Source: Sphacelaria rigidula
Taxonomy: Eukaryota > Phaeophyceae > Sphacelariales
Assembly: GCA_964200075.2 (NCBI GenBank)
Contig: CAXNAA020000449.1
Location: 1 to 21,228 of the forward strand
DNA length: 21,228 nt
Direction: 5' to 3'
Below the pieces are notes generated by a model. That model ran no database searches. It saw only the letters and a list, made by a program, of their open reading frames with translations, and was not told the origin of the DNA. Shown here piece after piece: positions 1-9,289 of the stretch. Each line of letters begins with the position of its first letter. Position 1 is the stretch's first letter. The position numbers and the translations under genes are program-made.

Positions 1-344
1 TTAAAGTATGAAGGACCAATGCTACGATACCCCCCCCACCCCCTACTGTGGCTGTTTTTTTTTGCGGGGAAATCTACACACACAAATCGGAATGAAAAAA
101 GCCGAGCACAATGAGCAGCTAGGAATTCCCACGCTTGGAATCGTGTTCGCTGATGTCGCCCATATGGGGCGCTCCATGCAGCTTGAAACCAAATATCATG
201 CGCTGTATGACCTTCTTTGTCGTGACAGTTGTGGGCTGGTTTGGGGGAGGAGGGTATTGTAACATTAGTCGACGACAGGGGAGATTTGGTGAGATGGCTA
301 AATAGTCGGCGAATATGTCATGATGCTCCAGTGTTGAAACCTAC
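1..344 (-). other. Intron 2 and downstream part of the COQ11-like gene
   Basis: This is sequence beyond the donor (GTAGGT on the minus strand, intron starting at 344) of the second exon of the COQ11-like gene. I translated the minus strand looking for the next expected block of the family (a segment resembling 'VIHCIGLL') and did not find it, so the next exon probably lies outside the window. A C-run near 31-43 and a T/G-rich patch near 53-67 are simple sequence. Nothing else is supported. Confidence 0.45.
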
Positions 345-462
345 CTTCCTTGATGACGCGCTGAAGAACGGCAGGATTGGTCGCATCGCCCTGTAGCCAA
401 GTCACGCCTTCCACAGGGTTTGCATCCGGGGATGGCGTTCCCCTACGAGACAGTGAAGTCAC
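345..462 (-). CDS. COQ11/NDUFA9-like atypical SDR, exon 2 (internal)
   Basis: This is the second exon of the minus-strand Rossmann-fold gene. The acceptor is CAG at 465-463 and the donor is GTAGGT from 344. The 118 nt read 39 codons plus one base. They start VTSLSRRGTPSPD and continue through a GDATNP-like segment to a helix ending RVIKE. Joined in phase 0 to exon 1, this gives GFE-VTSLSRRG, the contiguous beta2/arginine region after the glycine-rich loop in the COQ11/NDUFA9 branch of extended or atypical short-chain dehydrogenases. The Arg-Arg after the second strand is usual where NADP(H) is bound. The GDATNP segment matches the region where these proteins carry the Asp that contacts the adenine. 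The exon is short and was found by family continuity. Identity as the same gene as exon 1 is strong; substrate and exact orthology are inference. Confidence 0.8.
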
Positions 463-1681
463 CTGCGGCATTCAGAGATGAAATGCACGTATGGAGCCAT
501 AATTTAATCTGGATCACCGGGCCCAAGCGGTCGCCGGGCACAAAGCAAGACCGTTGAAGCAGGTTACGACCCAGATATGGACACTTCACTATGAGGCGTG
601 GACTCTCAGCCAAGCTGCAACCGGAAAATAAGCGAACTAGAGGTTCAGCTAACCCTGTGACTGCGAAGTTTTTGGCATCGTTAGAAATACTCCAAAATCC
701 TTTGCTTTGTCTTTTCTTTTGCCCAGCGGATCACCCGGATTTACCTCGACATGCAGGTCGCATCCATAAGCAGGAAGTCGTTTTGGACCAACGTCCTATA
801 TACCCTGGAATACTAATCATTTTCGCAGTCGATACAACGGGTAAGTTGGGGTACTCGGTGTTGCAACTACGCTGAGCACCCAGGGTACCTACCCCCAGAC
901 ATGGTACCCCTACCCTGAGCTCCTTGCGTAGATTGAAATCACGTGGTGAATCGAAATAAAGTGAAAGACGTTGGCATGGACACACATGGATTCCAAGTGA
1001 CTTGTAGTACTGTGCTGTACCTTGCAATCAGTGTGTGTACAACCAATACTGTAATCAATCATATTGACCTGATTTGTCTGGCGGTCACGTGATCTCCGAC
1101 CTCTGTACTGTCTGTCCTTTCGTCCACTCTGTTGAATATACATTCTTGTATCCGAGAGATATCAAATGGACGACGTTTCACTGTGAAGCTTCGCTCTGTC
1201 TGTTGTAGCAGAACAACACTAATAATGTACTACCACCGAGCATGGTTTTCGACGCGGGATTCAAAATTTCCAATGATACACTAGTATTTCCAGTCGTGGT
1301 GACGCGATGCGCCAACACAGAGCTCGCCGGAGCTCGTTCATGAAAACATGCTCAGTCGCTACCTATTGAAGTGTTCACGGGGCTGACTGTACTCACTGAA
1401 CGTAAAGATGCACTACATATTTCGATAAAGACGGAAACACCTGACGACACAAGATACAAGATACAAACGCGCTGTCAGCCCAGCACTTTCGAGTGCAGCG
1501 GCCGTACTATACGGCAGCTATACATTATGAGTAGACGCTCTGCGAGTTCAACGACTTATGCGCACGCCGTGGGCCGTGACACACACCTCCTGCTACGGCA
1601 GCGCCACGGCAGATGACCGTTACACACAGATGCGGTATGACAGCACAAATATTATGTCATCTTCGTCTATGATATGCACAC
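463..1681 (-). other. Intron 1 of the COQ11-like gene (1.2 kb)
   Basis: The boundaries are a GTGTGC donor (minus strand, from 1681) and a CAG acceptor (465-463). Homologous proteins run directly from GFE into the next strand, so no coding exon is expected inside. Several open frames on both strands look random in composition. I see no SINE head, terminal inverted repeat or RNA gene here. Confidence 0.6.
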
Positions 1682-1828
1682 CTCGAAACCGCTGTTAACC
1701 GCAATTCTCGATATGGTTGATCCAATGAAGCCCGTGCCTCCTAGAACAAGAATCTTGGGGGCAAGACCTGTCGCGACGCCCGCCATTACCGCGATAAAAA
1801 CACCTGTAATTATGTTCGCTTTGCCCAT
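1682..1828 (-). CDS. COQ11/NDUFA9-like atypical SDR, exon 1 with start codon
   Basis: This is the N-terminus of an NAD(P)-binding Rossmann protein. Forty-nine codons begin at ATG 1828 and end in phase 0 before a GTGTGC donor. Residues 6-23 are a hydrophobic Ala/Val/Ile-rich stretch that could be a targeting or anchor segment. Residues 25-36 read KILVLGGTGFIG, the first beta strand and glycine-rich dinucleotide loop (GxxGxxG) of extended SDRs, followed by a helix ending NSGFE. The family includes yeast Coq11, which acts with the mitochondrial coenzyme Q machinery, and the complex I subunit NDUFA9; plastid relatives also exist. I chose ATG 1828 because the in-frame extension to about 1996 starts at GTG and is Gln-rich and unconserved in look. 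A spliced upstream exon is not excluded. The gene is truncated by the window edge. The fold is nearly certain; the ortholog is not. Confidence 0.8.
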
Positions 1829-2334
1829 TTGTTGACGTTGCTTATGCTGCTGCTGCTGCTGATTCGTTACATGCAGTGACCCGAAAGATACAGTAGTTCC
1901 GCCAATGTCGAGTACTGTCAGACTGCAGGAGATGTACAAGAACCAGTTGTACCACGTGTCAATTGAGCCGGGTAGAATTGACGAGTAGTTCGCCACGACC
2001 AGGCAGAAGACCGTTGCAGTGACAGCTGTCCGAGGTAGGTACGATGCCTGGTTACTGTCTGTCCAATGGAGGGCTTCGTTTGTTACCTAGCGCGTGATGA
2101 CGGGTACCAGAATTGAAAGCGAAATCGAAACTATGTTTCCAAAACTTGAATACCTTGCAGCACGGCACAGATCGTTGTCGAAAACTCGAGTATTTTGTTC
2201 TAAAATATGATAAAATATTAAAAATTAAAGAGGCCTACATGTATATGTTCCCCGCGCCCCTAAAACATGACGGAGGCTTGTGTAATTTTTGAGTTCGCAC
2301 AACACCTCTTCAGGTGCTTTCTGTCTCTTCACAG
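1829..2334. promoter_or_regulatory. Divergent intergenic region between the two genes
   Basis: This stretch of about 500 bp separates the start of the minus-strand COQ11-like gene from the first supported exon of the plus-strand gene. It contains a short CAG/CTG tract near 1846-1861. An AT-rich stretch near 2205-2228 (including TAAAATATTAAAAATTAAAG) is the only TATA-like patch. A strong pyrimidine tract with CACAG ends at 2334, which suggests that 5' leader exon(s) of the plus-strand gene lie here. I could not place a leader exon or transcription start. Confidence 0.35.
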
Positions 2335-2393
2335 CCCAGGCCAAAAACGCCGGTACGGCGCGGCTGATTCTTACTCAAGACGGACAAAACGCC

Positions 2394-3514
2394 ATGCCAC
2401 CTACTAGACCACCGTCTCCACCGGCGGTGTCGACCGCTAACACCGGCGGTATATCCCAAAAAAGTCGAGGCGGCATGACGCCAACAGCACAACAAGCTAT
2501 GTCAAATACAAATTACAGGATAAACCTTCAGGCAACAGCAACAACAACACAAGCCGCAGCAGGTACAATAGCAGCAAAGCTGAGCGCCGCGGTGGACACG
2601 AGGACATCCACCGCAGCAGCAACCACCGCAAGCCCTTCGTCCTGGCTCGCCGGTGACTTCCCCCCTTCGAACGGAAGCGCAACAGCATCGAAGGCGAATG
2701 GTGCGAGCGCCGGAAGCGCTCCAATCGTGCCCGCAGCCCAGACAAAGGTCATCCACGGCGAGGTGAGCTCGTCAGCTCCAGCTTCCTCGACCTCAGCGGC
2801 AACGACAACAACAACAACACCTGTGGTTCCATCTTCGCATACTTCTGTGCAACAACCTACACCGCCGCCGCCACCGCCGCAGGTATCATCGCAGATGATG
2901 GCGCTTCCGCAGGCAACAGTCTCGAAGGCCGCTCAGCAGCAACAGCCCTCTATCCTTGCGGAAGCTCCAGTACCGGAAACAGCAGGAGCTGTACCAGCAA
3001 AGACCATCACTGGTGCTGTTCAGGGACAAGCTGCAGCGCCGCAGGCGGCAGCGGCGACGACCGCGCCGCCGATGGTGCATACTCCTGAGGTTACTTCTAC
3101 AACTACTCCGCCGCTTGTTGTACCACCGCGCTATCACTTCTGGGGGAACAAGCCGTCTGTTGCTGCCGCCGGTGGTGTTGTTCCGGGCGGCGGTTCGGCA
3201 GTTGGTGCCAACAACAGCATGGCGAGGGAGCTGCCTAGCATGATCAATGGCAACAAGAACGGTGTAAACACGCCACCGCCCGCGCCGTCGAAGCAGAAGG
3301 CGGTAGCTGAAGCTGGAGCGGACCAGCAGCCCCCCACGAAAGACAACATTACCCCTCATAGTGGTGGAAAGGGAGTGGAGGCTGGGACTAACGAGAATGT
3401 CGTGGTACCAGCCGTGACGGGTTCGTTTCAGGGTTCGTCTGTTGAGGTCAGCAAATCCGAAGGGAAGGACGCTGAGAACGAGAGGGCTGCGGAGAAGCCT
3501 AAGCCCAAGAAGCG
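2394..3514 (+). CDS. Main gene exon A: Ala/Thr/Pro/Gln-rich low-complexity N-terminus
   Basis: This is the first supported coding exon. ATG 2394 sits in a good context (acgccATGC) and opens a frame that stays open to a CG|GTGAGT donor at 3514/3515, leaving phase 2. The frame is also open upstream to an acceptor-like CACAG at 2334, so coding could start earlier in an unseen exon. The roughly 370 residues are almost entirely Ala, Thr, Ser, Pro and Gln. They include a run of six prolines (about 2860-2880), Gln tracts, repeated Thr runs encoded by ACA/ACG, and a basic KPKPKKR tail resembling a nuclear localisation signal. The long open frame in a region with no other sense translation, plus matching phase into the next exon, supports coding. 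No domain is recognisable. The encoded segment is likely disordered. Confidence 0.7.
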
Positions 3515-4677
3515 GTGAGTCCTTGGCGGGGTCGTGTGAGAGTTGAGGTGCGCTTTTGTTGTTGTTGGTTCGGGGTGTGTCGTCGTGTTTTCTGTTTTCT
3601 TCCGCTGCTGTTGCTGCTGCCGAGTTCAGGCTTGCGGTGGAGGCGAGGTCGCATGATCATTTTGTACTCGTACCGATCTAGTTTTCAATGGTGCGGCGAG
3701 ATTATTTTCGTACCGATCCGCAGTGATACAAGTGTTGTGTGATTTCACCCTACGTGAGCCTCGCTGCACAACACACACAACAGCTTCATACAGTCGCACT
3801 ACCATCATGTTTCGCTCTTGTCTCCCTTGAAATGCAGCCTCACATTTTATTCATGAATTCTACCACGGCTTAGACCTCTTCACTCCACCATATACATACG
3901 CAAGTACTCTGCAACATTTCGCTGCCCGACTGCACACTAAATCCAGTCGATATTCTTTTGAAGTTTCGACCGCGAAAAATCATAACTATTGTGCCATCCG
4001 GTGGGGTATGTGTGACCAGTGGCTGGTGTATTGGACACATACTTCATGGTGTCTCAGGCCCAGTGGTGTATGTAGTATTCGTGTACTGCCATCTTTCGTT
4101 GATCGACTGATGGATTGACATTTTCATGCTGCGAAGCATTAGGCAATGCACAAGTACAGAGGTACACGCTGCTGTAAGGCGAACTGTAGTGCGTTGCAGG
4201 CGATATACTATGGTACGTAGTGTCGCACTCGTTTTCATTGATCAAGACATTCGACAGACGCCCTTACGGTATATTGCACACAGTGCAGTGCCGAACCGAC
4301 ACGGGTACACAGCGCGACAGGAAAAAGCGATGCAATCCGGAGCAATGCAACGCAAGGCATGAAGAGTATGTCCATGCACATCTACACTGCGACTGTCTCG
4401 ACGTTGAATTTTTTCTTACACATGAGAGTGGGTTTATGATTTATGCGGCCACACCGCGTTATACACCATGATAATACTCATGTTGCACAAGCTGGCTTTA
4501 AACTGTTGAATATTTTTGCTGTCCCATTGGGGGTACATCAGTTGGTGTTTCTCGCCACGCCGCGTTCTCGTGTCAGTTCTTGCTTTTCGATTGCTGCGTT
4601 TCGTTATGCGATTCATCCCTCCCTATTCCCTCCGTGCCGTTGTAACCTCGGTCAAATGCAAAAATCTCGAGAAGCAG
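3515..4677 (+). other. Intron A-B of the main gene (1.16 kb)
   Basis: It is bounded by GTGAGT at 3515 and AAGCAG ending at 4677. A GTT/GCT-rich patch follows the donor (about 3555-3625). Several short open frames on both strands between 4044 and 4625 have random-looking composition and no shared phase with the flanking exons. No repeat family, tRNA-like head or inverted terminus was noticed. Confidence 0.5.
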
Positions 4678-4924
4678 GATCATGTTCAAGCTATTACCTC
4701 CTGGATATCTGGACTTTTACGGCAACGGAAAGGTACGGAAGGTAGCCCATGGATCATCTCCGGCGCTATCAGCCACACTGTCGGCCCCTGCAGAACCTCA
4801 CGAGAAAGACGGCACCGCGGCTGATGCGGCTGCCGCTGCAGCTGCTGCCAAAGCTATTCCTCGCATCTCGGAACGATACGTGCTCGAGGATGATGAACTA
4901 CAGTCGGACTTACTGCTGCTCAGG
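4678..4924 (+). CDS. Main gene exon B: short ordered segment with poly-Ala linker
   Basis: The exon begins after AAGCAG. Its first base completes the CGG codon left by exon A (phase 2), giving KKR-IMFKLLPPGYLDFYG. The frame runs 82 codons to CTCAGG|GTGAGG. The first 20 residues are hydrophobic/aromatic and look ordered. A Ser/Ala/Pro linker with a run of eight alanines follows (codons from GCG/GCT/GCC/GCA mixtures, so not a pure repeat). The end is an acidic amphipathic stretch, ERYVLEDDELQSDLLLLR. The internal ATG at 4682 could be the start of a separate gene, which is the main alternative. The exact phase match and the absence of a stop in the preceding exon favour continuity. No family was recognised. 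Confidence 0.6.
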
Positions 4925-6123
4925 GTGAGGGCCCATGTCTTCCTTATTTAATTTATGTTTGTCTTTCCTTGTACTTTCAGCCCTCCATACAGGAATCAAC
5001 CCATCTCTCCCCCGGTACTGCGTTTGCACTTTGTTCTCGAGGATCGGAGGGATTAGCTCTCTCGCAGCTCGTTAACTTCCTTCGAGTTTCTTCACTCGGT
5101 GTCATCATCCTATGTTGTTGATGTTGTTGTTATTGTCTTCACATGAAAAAAAACTCCCGATATCTGCGTAGAACTCTGTACTGGGCATCTGATGGGGACG
5201 CCTTCCGTGGTGACAGGGTAACTACCTAAAATAGGGTATACGAAAAATTGAAAAGTAAAATCGGACCCAAAAAAATCACACAGTCGTGATACAAAATGAA
5301 AAAAACGGCTGTTAAGTCATGGATTCCGATGCTGTAGGCGACCATTCGGGATACTGCAGGCATGGTGAATTGGTCCACTCAATACGCGAGGCCAAACAGA
5401 AATGGAGTCGTATTCAGGATCAAGGATCACCAAACGTGGAATGTTGTCAGAAAAAAACGTCATTCAGTCTGATACATGGGTGTATGACCACGTAACGTCG
5501 AAGCGTGCGTCGATCCGATTTTGTGTGGTTTGTTGCTCAGCTAGAGCGACGACAGCCGAACTTGTTGGTGTTTGGTGTTAAGATTCGCCGACAAGTCAGG
5601 GGCAGTGCTTGCGAAAAAATCAAACAAGAACCACGGCAATCGCCCTGACGGATCTCTCACTGACTGAGAACTGCTGCGATGAAGATTGCCGAAAGAAAAT
5701 GCCACTACGATAACAATACCACGCAGGTTTTCGCTTTCTTTATTCGAAGACCAATTCAGCATAGAAAGCGGGCTCGCTGCGGTACGTAGTTCGCCGGATA
5801 GGTTGATCCAAGGTGACAAAAGTTGGGGGCCACTGCACGTGCTTGCAGGTTTATGGAGGTGGAGGAGGCTCTGGGAGTAGGCAAGCTGGGGTAGAGCACG
5901 CGAGGTCGCCTTTCTCACGGTAGTTTTCTTGTGTATGTGCCTTGAAAATGCTGTCCTGTGGCAATGTTTCTCACCCCATCATCGTTAGGATCAGCACAAA
6001 CAGCGAATAAGGGAATGGTCACATGAAATAAAGCGATAAAAAGAAGGAATCAAGTTTCACTGCGTCACCGTGTCACTGGATTTCTCAGTCTCTTATCCGT
6101 CACGAACCTTGTACGGCCAACAG
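4925..6123 (+). other. Intron B-C of the main gene, boundaries uncertain
   Basis: The donor is GTGAGG at 4925. A very good pyrimidine-rich acceptor (tttccttgtactttcag) ends at 4980, only 56 nt later. A phase-1 acceptor (gatttctcag) ends at 6088 and a phase-0 acceptor (ggccaacag) ends at 6123. The 6123 site joins directly in frame to exon B. The 6088 site needs a small extra exon after 4980. The remaining sequence (5100-6050) contains AT-rich patches and a 125-codon minus-strand open frame at 5541-5918 that looks non-coding. Confidence 0.4.
4981..5014 (+). CDS. Possible micro-exon of the main gene
   Basis: After the strong TTTCAG at 4980 the phase-0 frame reads PSIQESTHLSP and reaches a possible G|GTACTG donor, leaving phase 1. 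That is exactly the phase needed by the alternative acceptor at 6088/6089. A longer version could run to a G|GTGTCA donor near 5100 in the same phase. Both donors are weak, and a 56-nt intron would be far shorter than every other intron here, so this is only a possibility. Confidence 0.2.
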
Positions 6124-6392
6124 CGGACGCTCGGCTTGGACAGGAAGAAGGCTCCCGATTTCGCAGCGGTGGCTACAGCAGGAATCGCAGAGGGTGAAAA
6201 TCCGCCGTCTGAGAGCAAGGCGAACGGTGCCAGTGTGGCCACGGGTGCCACACTTTCAGCTCCCGCAACACTGTCGATCGAATCCCAGACAGTATTAGTA
6301 CCCCAGCCGGAGGTTCAAGGCATCCCCGCTACCTCGGTCGAACAAGGACAAGAGCCTGTTTCATCGCTTTCGTCAACAGCAGCAGCAGCAGC

Positions 6393-6426
<34 letters not shown>

Positions 6427-7179
6427 GGTCCTACTCAATCATCTTGTGCCGGTGCCACAGAAACTAGTTCACTGGCGCCACCTGCCAGCGCACCCCAGCT
6501 GGATGGTGCCGAACACGAAGACGAAGACGGTGCGACTTCCAACGGTGCTACTCCAGCTGGCTGGAAGGGGAAGGGACCACTGAGGGCTAAAGTTAAAGCT
6601 GTATCTACTAATATCCCGTCGCTACTGCAGCCCCAGGCGCAAGAGAGTACGGGGGGGCTGACTGAGACGAGTGGTGTGGTTGGCAGCAAAGTTGGCGCTG
6701 ACGGCGGCGGAGAAAGGGTGAGTGCGATGGACATGAAAGGAAAAGAGAAAGGCACGGCGCTGTCGGAGTCCCAGGGAAACAAGACTAGCGGTGATGGACA
6801 CAAGCGGGGAGTGGAGGGTGTCGGGGGCAATGGCGGTGAAAGGACGGAAGCTGGAGCATTGGTGGATACCAAGGCACGTGATTCTGCTGTGGACATGATG
6901 GATGTAGACGAAACGCATCGGGATTCTCCTGTCGAAAACTCTCCAACGGTTCTCGGCAAAGATCCAGCAGTTGCCGGTGCATCAGGTACAGCTCACAAAG
7001 GCGAGGTACCTGGGGCGGTCGCAGCAGGGGCAGCCCCGCTGGCACAGCAGGATGCTAAAGCGGCGGAGGCGGGCGACATCGGTGTGGGCGCTAAGGATGT
7101 AGGAGTGGTGCCCGTGGTTGCTTACAGTCGACGGGAGCTGATGGAGTTCGAGGAAAGGCGGGAGGCATTAGAGTTGCAG
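6124..7179 (+). CDS. Main gene exon C: second low-complexity block ending in a charged helix
   Basis: The frame is open for about 350 codons from the acceptor at 6123 (or from 6089 if a micro-exon exists). It ends phase 0 at TTGCAG, followed by GCGAGT, so a GC-AG intron is inferred. The opening RTLGLDRKKAPDF is polar. Then comes Ala/Ser/Thr/Gly-rich sequence containing a run of alanines and about twelve threonines from a CAG/CAA repeat (6374-6427), and acidic patches (EHEDEDG, MMDVDE). The last 20 residues, YSRRELMEFEERREALELQ, form a charged helix that continues seamlessly as heptads into the next exon. If translation instead ran on, the frame would end 12 codons later at TGA 7210-7212 and break the coiled coil. 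No conserved domain was recognised. Confidence 0.65.
6374..6427 (+). repeat. CAG/CAA trinucleotide repeat inside coding exon C
   Basis: About six CAG units are followed by about eleven CAA units. In the coding frame these are read GCA and ACA, giving a poly-Ala then poly-Thr tract instead of poly-Gln. Length variation in whole units would preserve the frame. Confidence 0.9.
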
Positions 7180-7751
7180 GCGAGTGTCGGTGTGGACTTG
7201 AGACTTTATTGAGCATGCTCTTTGTGTCTTATCTTGATGACTTCTCTTTTCGACTGCAACGGTGAGCGGCACAGATGAAATGAACCGGTAGAGTCAATCC
7301 TGTTGGATACGAGTGTCTCGTGCGGGAATTTATTGCCCTTGTGTCGTGTGTGTTGGTTTTATTGCTGTTTTTGGAGGGACAAAGGTGGGTTCGTGGCAGA
7401 GCTTATGCCTAATGCCACACACTGTTGCTCGACAATCGTACTTGGCTCGTATCCCCTCTCCATTCCACATTGAAAAGGGGGGTGTCGCTGTTATTTACTC
7501 CTTTAAGCATTGGTCCTTTTCCTGTGCAGCATAAAGGCATGAAAATGTGATCGTAACGCTTGTGAATTATGGTATACCTGTTTCTATGTTGTGCTCGAAG
7601 AGATAATTCATGCTGTAGTCATTTTCCACATATCATGAACGGGTGAGAACAAAGGAAGGGCACACAACTTCGCCGTTACACTTTCTGGGCTCGGATTTTT
7701 CTTGTTTTTCGTTTTCCATGTGTTTCGTTTTTCAAATCTTGTGCGGCGCAG
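7180..7751 (+). other. Intron C-D with GC donor (0.57 kb)
   Basis: The donor reads CAG|GCGAGT at 7180, a good 5' splice consensus except for C in place of T. The acceptor is ggcgcag ending at 7751, preceded by T-rich sequence. Canonical alternatives just downstream (AGT|GTCGGT at 7186) would add two residues. Nothing else is evident inside. Confidence 0.5.
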
Positions 7752-7904
7752 GAGACTCTTGTGAAGGAGAGACTGATGGAGCGAAGGGAGGCCTTTTCAA
7801 AAGAGCGCATCAGGGGAGAACGAATGATCAAGTATTTGCAGTTGCTAGAAGAGGAGGAGAGGCAAGCGATGGCACTCCTGGCTACCGAAGCTCGCATGCT
7901 AGAG
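7752..7904 (+). CDS. Main gene exon D: coiled-coil exon (51 codons)
   Basis: This exon of exactly 51 codons lies between GCGCAG (ending 7751) and GAG|GTACAC (7905), phase 0 at both ends. It reads ETLVKERLMERREAF, then a highly charged Glu/Arg/Lys helix with Leu/Ile/Met spaced in heptads, including KYLQLLEEEERQAMALL, ending in ARMLE. No Pro or Gly-Gly interrupts the helix apart from one RGER. It continues the charged helix at the end of exon C and runs into exon E, so a coiled coil of roughly 90 residues is assembled across three exons. The frame is short and closed by stops in the introns, so an ORF-length filter would miss it. Likely role: dimerisation or partner binding, by inference. Confidence 0.75.
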
Positions 7905-8239
7905 GTACACGTCATGTAAACAACAGCCGACTCCAAATCTGCACGCCATGTATATGGAGTATATTCTTTGATTCTACTAAAAGCACAAGTTACTGCGGAG
8001 TAAATTGGAGGCCTTGAGTCGAACTTGTGTGTGATGAAGTCACAAGCTGCAATTGTGAGCCTCGATTGATGAGCCAATCCTGCTACACTACACGGACGTT
8101 CGTCTATAAATGTGTATCATATGAATAGTTTGTGGATACTACATAAAAGGGGGAAATTCCCATAAGTGTCTGTCGAGGACAGTCACCTTCACATTCAGCG
8201 TTGGGTTATTTGCGTTCTGTAACGTGACCGTGTTGGCAG
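7905..8239 (+). other. Intron D-E (335 bp)
   Basis: It is bounded by GTACAC at 7905 and TTGGCAG ending at 8239. No repeat or second reading was found in it. Confidence 0.6.
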
Positions 8240-8486
8240 GATGTGGTTGAGATGCTGCCTGAGCGACAGCGGGAGATTGATTCGCTACGCCAAAAACTCG
8301 AGGCTGCCAAGACGAATAAAATGTCTCCGACCATCGATGACTCGACGAAGAAATCGGCCGACCAGAGAAATGTCACGAACGATGGCACAGAGTCAAAGCT
8401 CGATGGCACCAAAGCGAAGGCAGGCGGTACATCTCCAGTACCTGCCCCTTGCTCTCTGCCCAGTTCATGTAGCAATTCCCAGACAG
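8240..8486 (+). CDS. Main gene exon E: end of coiled coil and polar linker
   Basis: The exon starts after TTGGCAG in phase 0. It reads DVVEMLPERQREIDSLRQKL, a leucine-heptad helix completing the coiled coil of exon D. About 50 polar residues rich in Lys, Asp, Ser and Thr follow, then a Ser/Pro/Cys stretch. The donor ACAG|GTGAGT at 8487 leaves phase 1. The following intron carries a poly-G run and a MITE. The helix-then-disorder layout and phase agreement on both sides support the exon. No family is assigned. Confidence 0.75.
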
Positions 8487-8559
8487 GTGAGTTTTTGTGT
8501 GTACCTGTACTGTATTTGTGTTTGGATCGTTGTTGTCAGTTTAATTTTGAGGGAAGGGA

Positions 8560-8573
8560 GGGGGGGGGGGGGG
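8560..8573. repeat. G14 homopolymer in intron E-F
   Basis: A run of 14 G within a G-rich patch (8551-8573), just upstream of the MITE. It is prone to assembly error. Confidence 0.9.
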
Positions 8574-8624
8574 CGACAAGTGTTCGTTGTGGGCGTCGGA
8601 AGTGTCGAGCACAAAAGTATGCTG

Positions 8625-9057
8625 TAGTGATGGGTATCGAGAAATAAAGCAAAGGGATACTATATCCGATGTCTGCCGTGAAAATTCGCTATATCGATAC
8701 GAAATCCGATGTATCGTATCGCGTGATATCGCACGATATCGGATATGGTACTTGCATATTCGCCTTCGAACTTCCATAAGACGTCTATTATAGACTCCAG
8801 AACCAACCTGTTTTTCACAGGTGATGCCGCACATGTCGTATCTTGCATCCCGTGATATATCGCACGATAAATCGCGCGATACATCGTGAGGTGCGCACGA
8901 TGTATCGTGTGATATCACATATTGCACGACAGTATCGCGGAATACGAGATGCGGTGTTACCGAGATATCGCGCAACTCACGGCGATATAGGTTCGATATG
9001 TCCGGGATATATCGAGGTAAATATAATTGAGATTTCGGTATACGATACCCACTTCTA
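8625..9057. mobile_element. Non-autonomous hAT-like MITE with 8-bp TSD
   Basis: The left end reads TAGTGATGGGTATCG. The right end, reverse complemented, reads TAGAAGTGGGTATCG, so the inverted termini are about 15 bp with two or three mismatches. The flanks are GTATGCTG (8617-8624) and GTATACTG (9058-9065), a near-perfect 8-bp duplication as produced by hAT transposases. The interior is dense in TATCG/CGATA words on both strands, giving strong self-complementarity, and has no plausible coding frame. Open frames on both strands through this element are by-products of that composition. It would have to be mobilised in trans; no transposase is in the window. Confidence 0.75.
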
Positions 9058-9289
9058 GTATACTGTTTGCATACGATTGTTTTTCGGTGGTCGTTGTGAT
9101 CGTTGTGGTCGTTATGGTGCCAATTTGAGAACTTGGACATGGTGAGACGACATGCAGTCGATGCTCGATGTCCGATGCTCGATGGTCGATACCTACCTTC
9201 CGTTTCGGTGGCATGCGTGGCATGCCCATAAAGATGGCATGCTCATATTACCCCGTGCTGCCCATTGTTCCGAATAAACGTCAAAATAG

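Larger units (their letters stand above)
8487..9289 (+). other. Intron E-F (0.8 kb) containing a hAT-like MITE
   Basis: GTGAGT donor at 8487 and AAAATAG acceptor ending at 9289. About half of the intron is the MITE at 8625-9057. The right part has short internal repeats: GTCGTTGTG-like units (about 9088-9116), CGATGCTCGATG-like units (about 9157-9190) and three GGCATGC copies (about 9208-9243). Confidence 0.6.

Noticed and set aside
1829-1996. In-frame N-terminal extension of the COQ11-like protein (Gln-rich)
   Set aside because: It has no ATG (opens with GTG), is low-complexity near the join, and the family normally starts shortly before the Rossmann strand.
2289-2393. Upstream extension of exon A
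   Set aside because: The open frame starts at TTG. It crosses a good acceptor at 2334, so most of it is intron or leader. ATG 2394 is the first usable start.
4682-4684. ATG as the start of a separate gene
   Set aside because: It is possible, but the acceptor six bases upstream joins exon A in exact phase, so a continuous gene is the simpler reading.
5541-5918. Minus-strand frame of 125 codons
   Set aside because: It starts from an ordinary ATG but has random composition, no splice or family support, and lies in an intron of the main gene.
8541-9140. Minus-strand frame of 199 codons rich in Arg, Tyr, Ile, Ser and Asp
   Set aside because: It is an artefact of the CGATA/TATCG-saturated MITE, which lacks stop codons in some frames on both strands.
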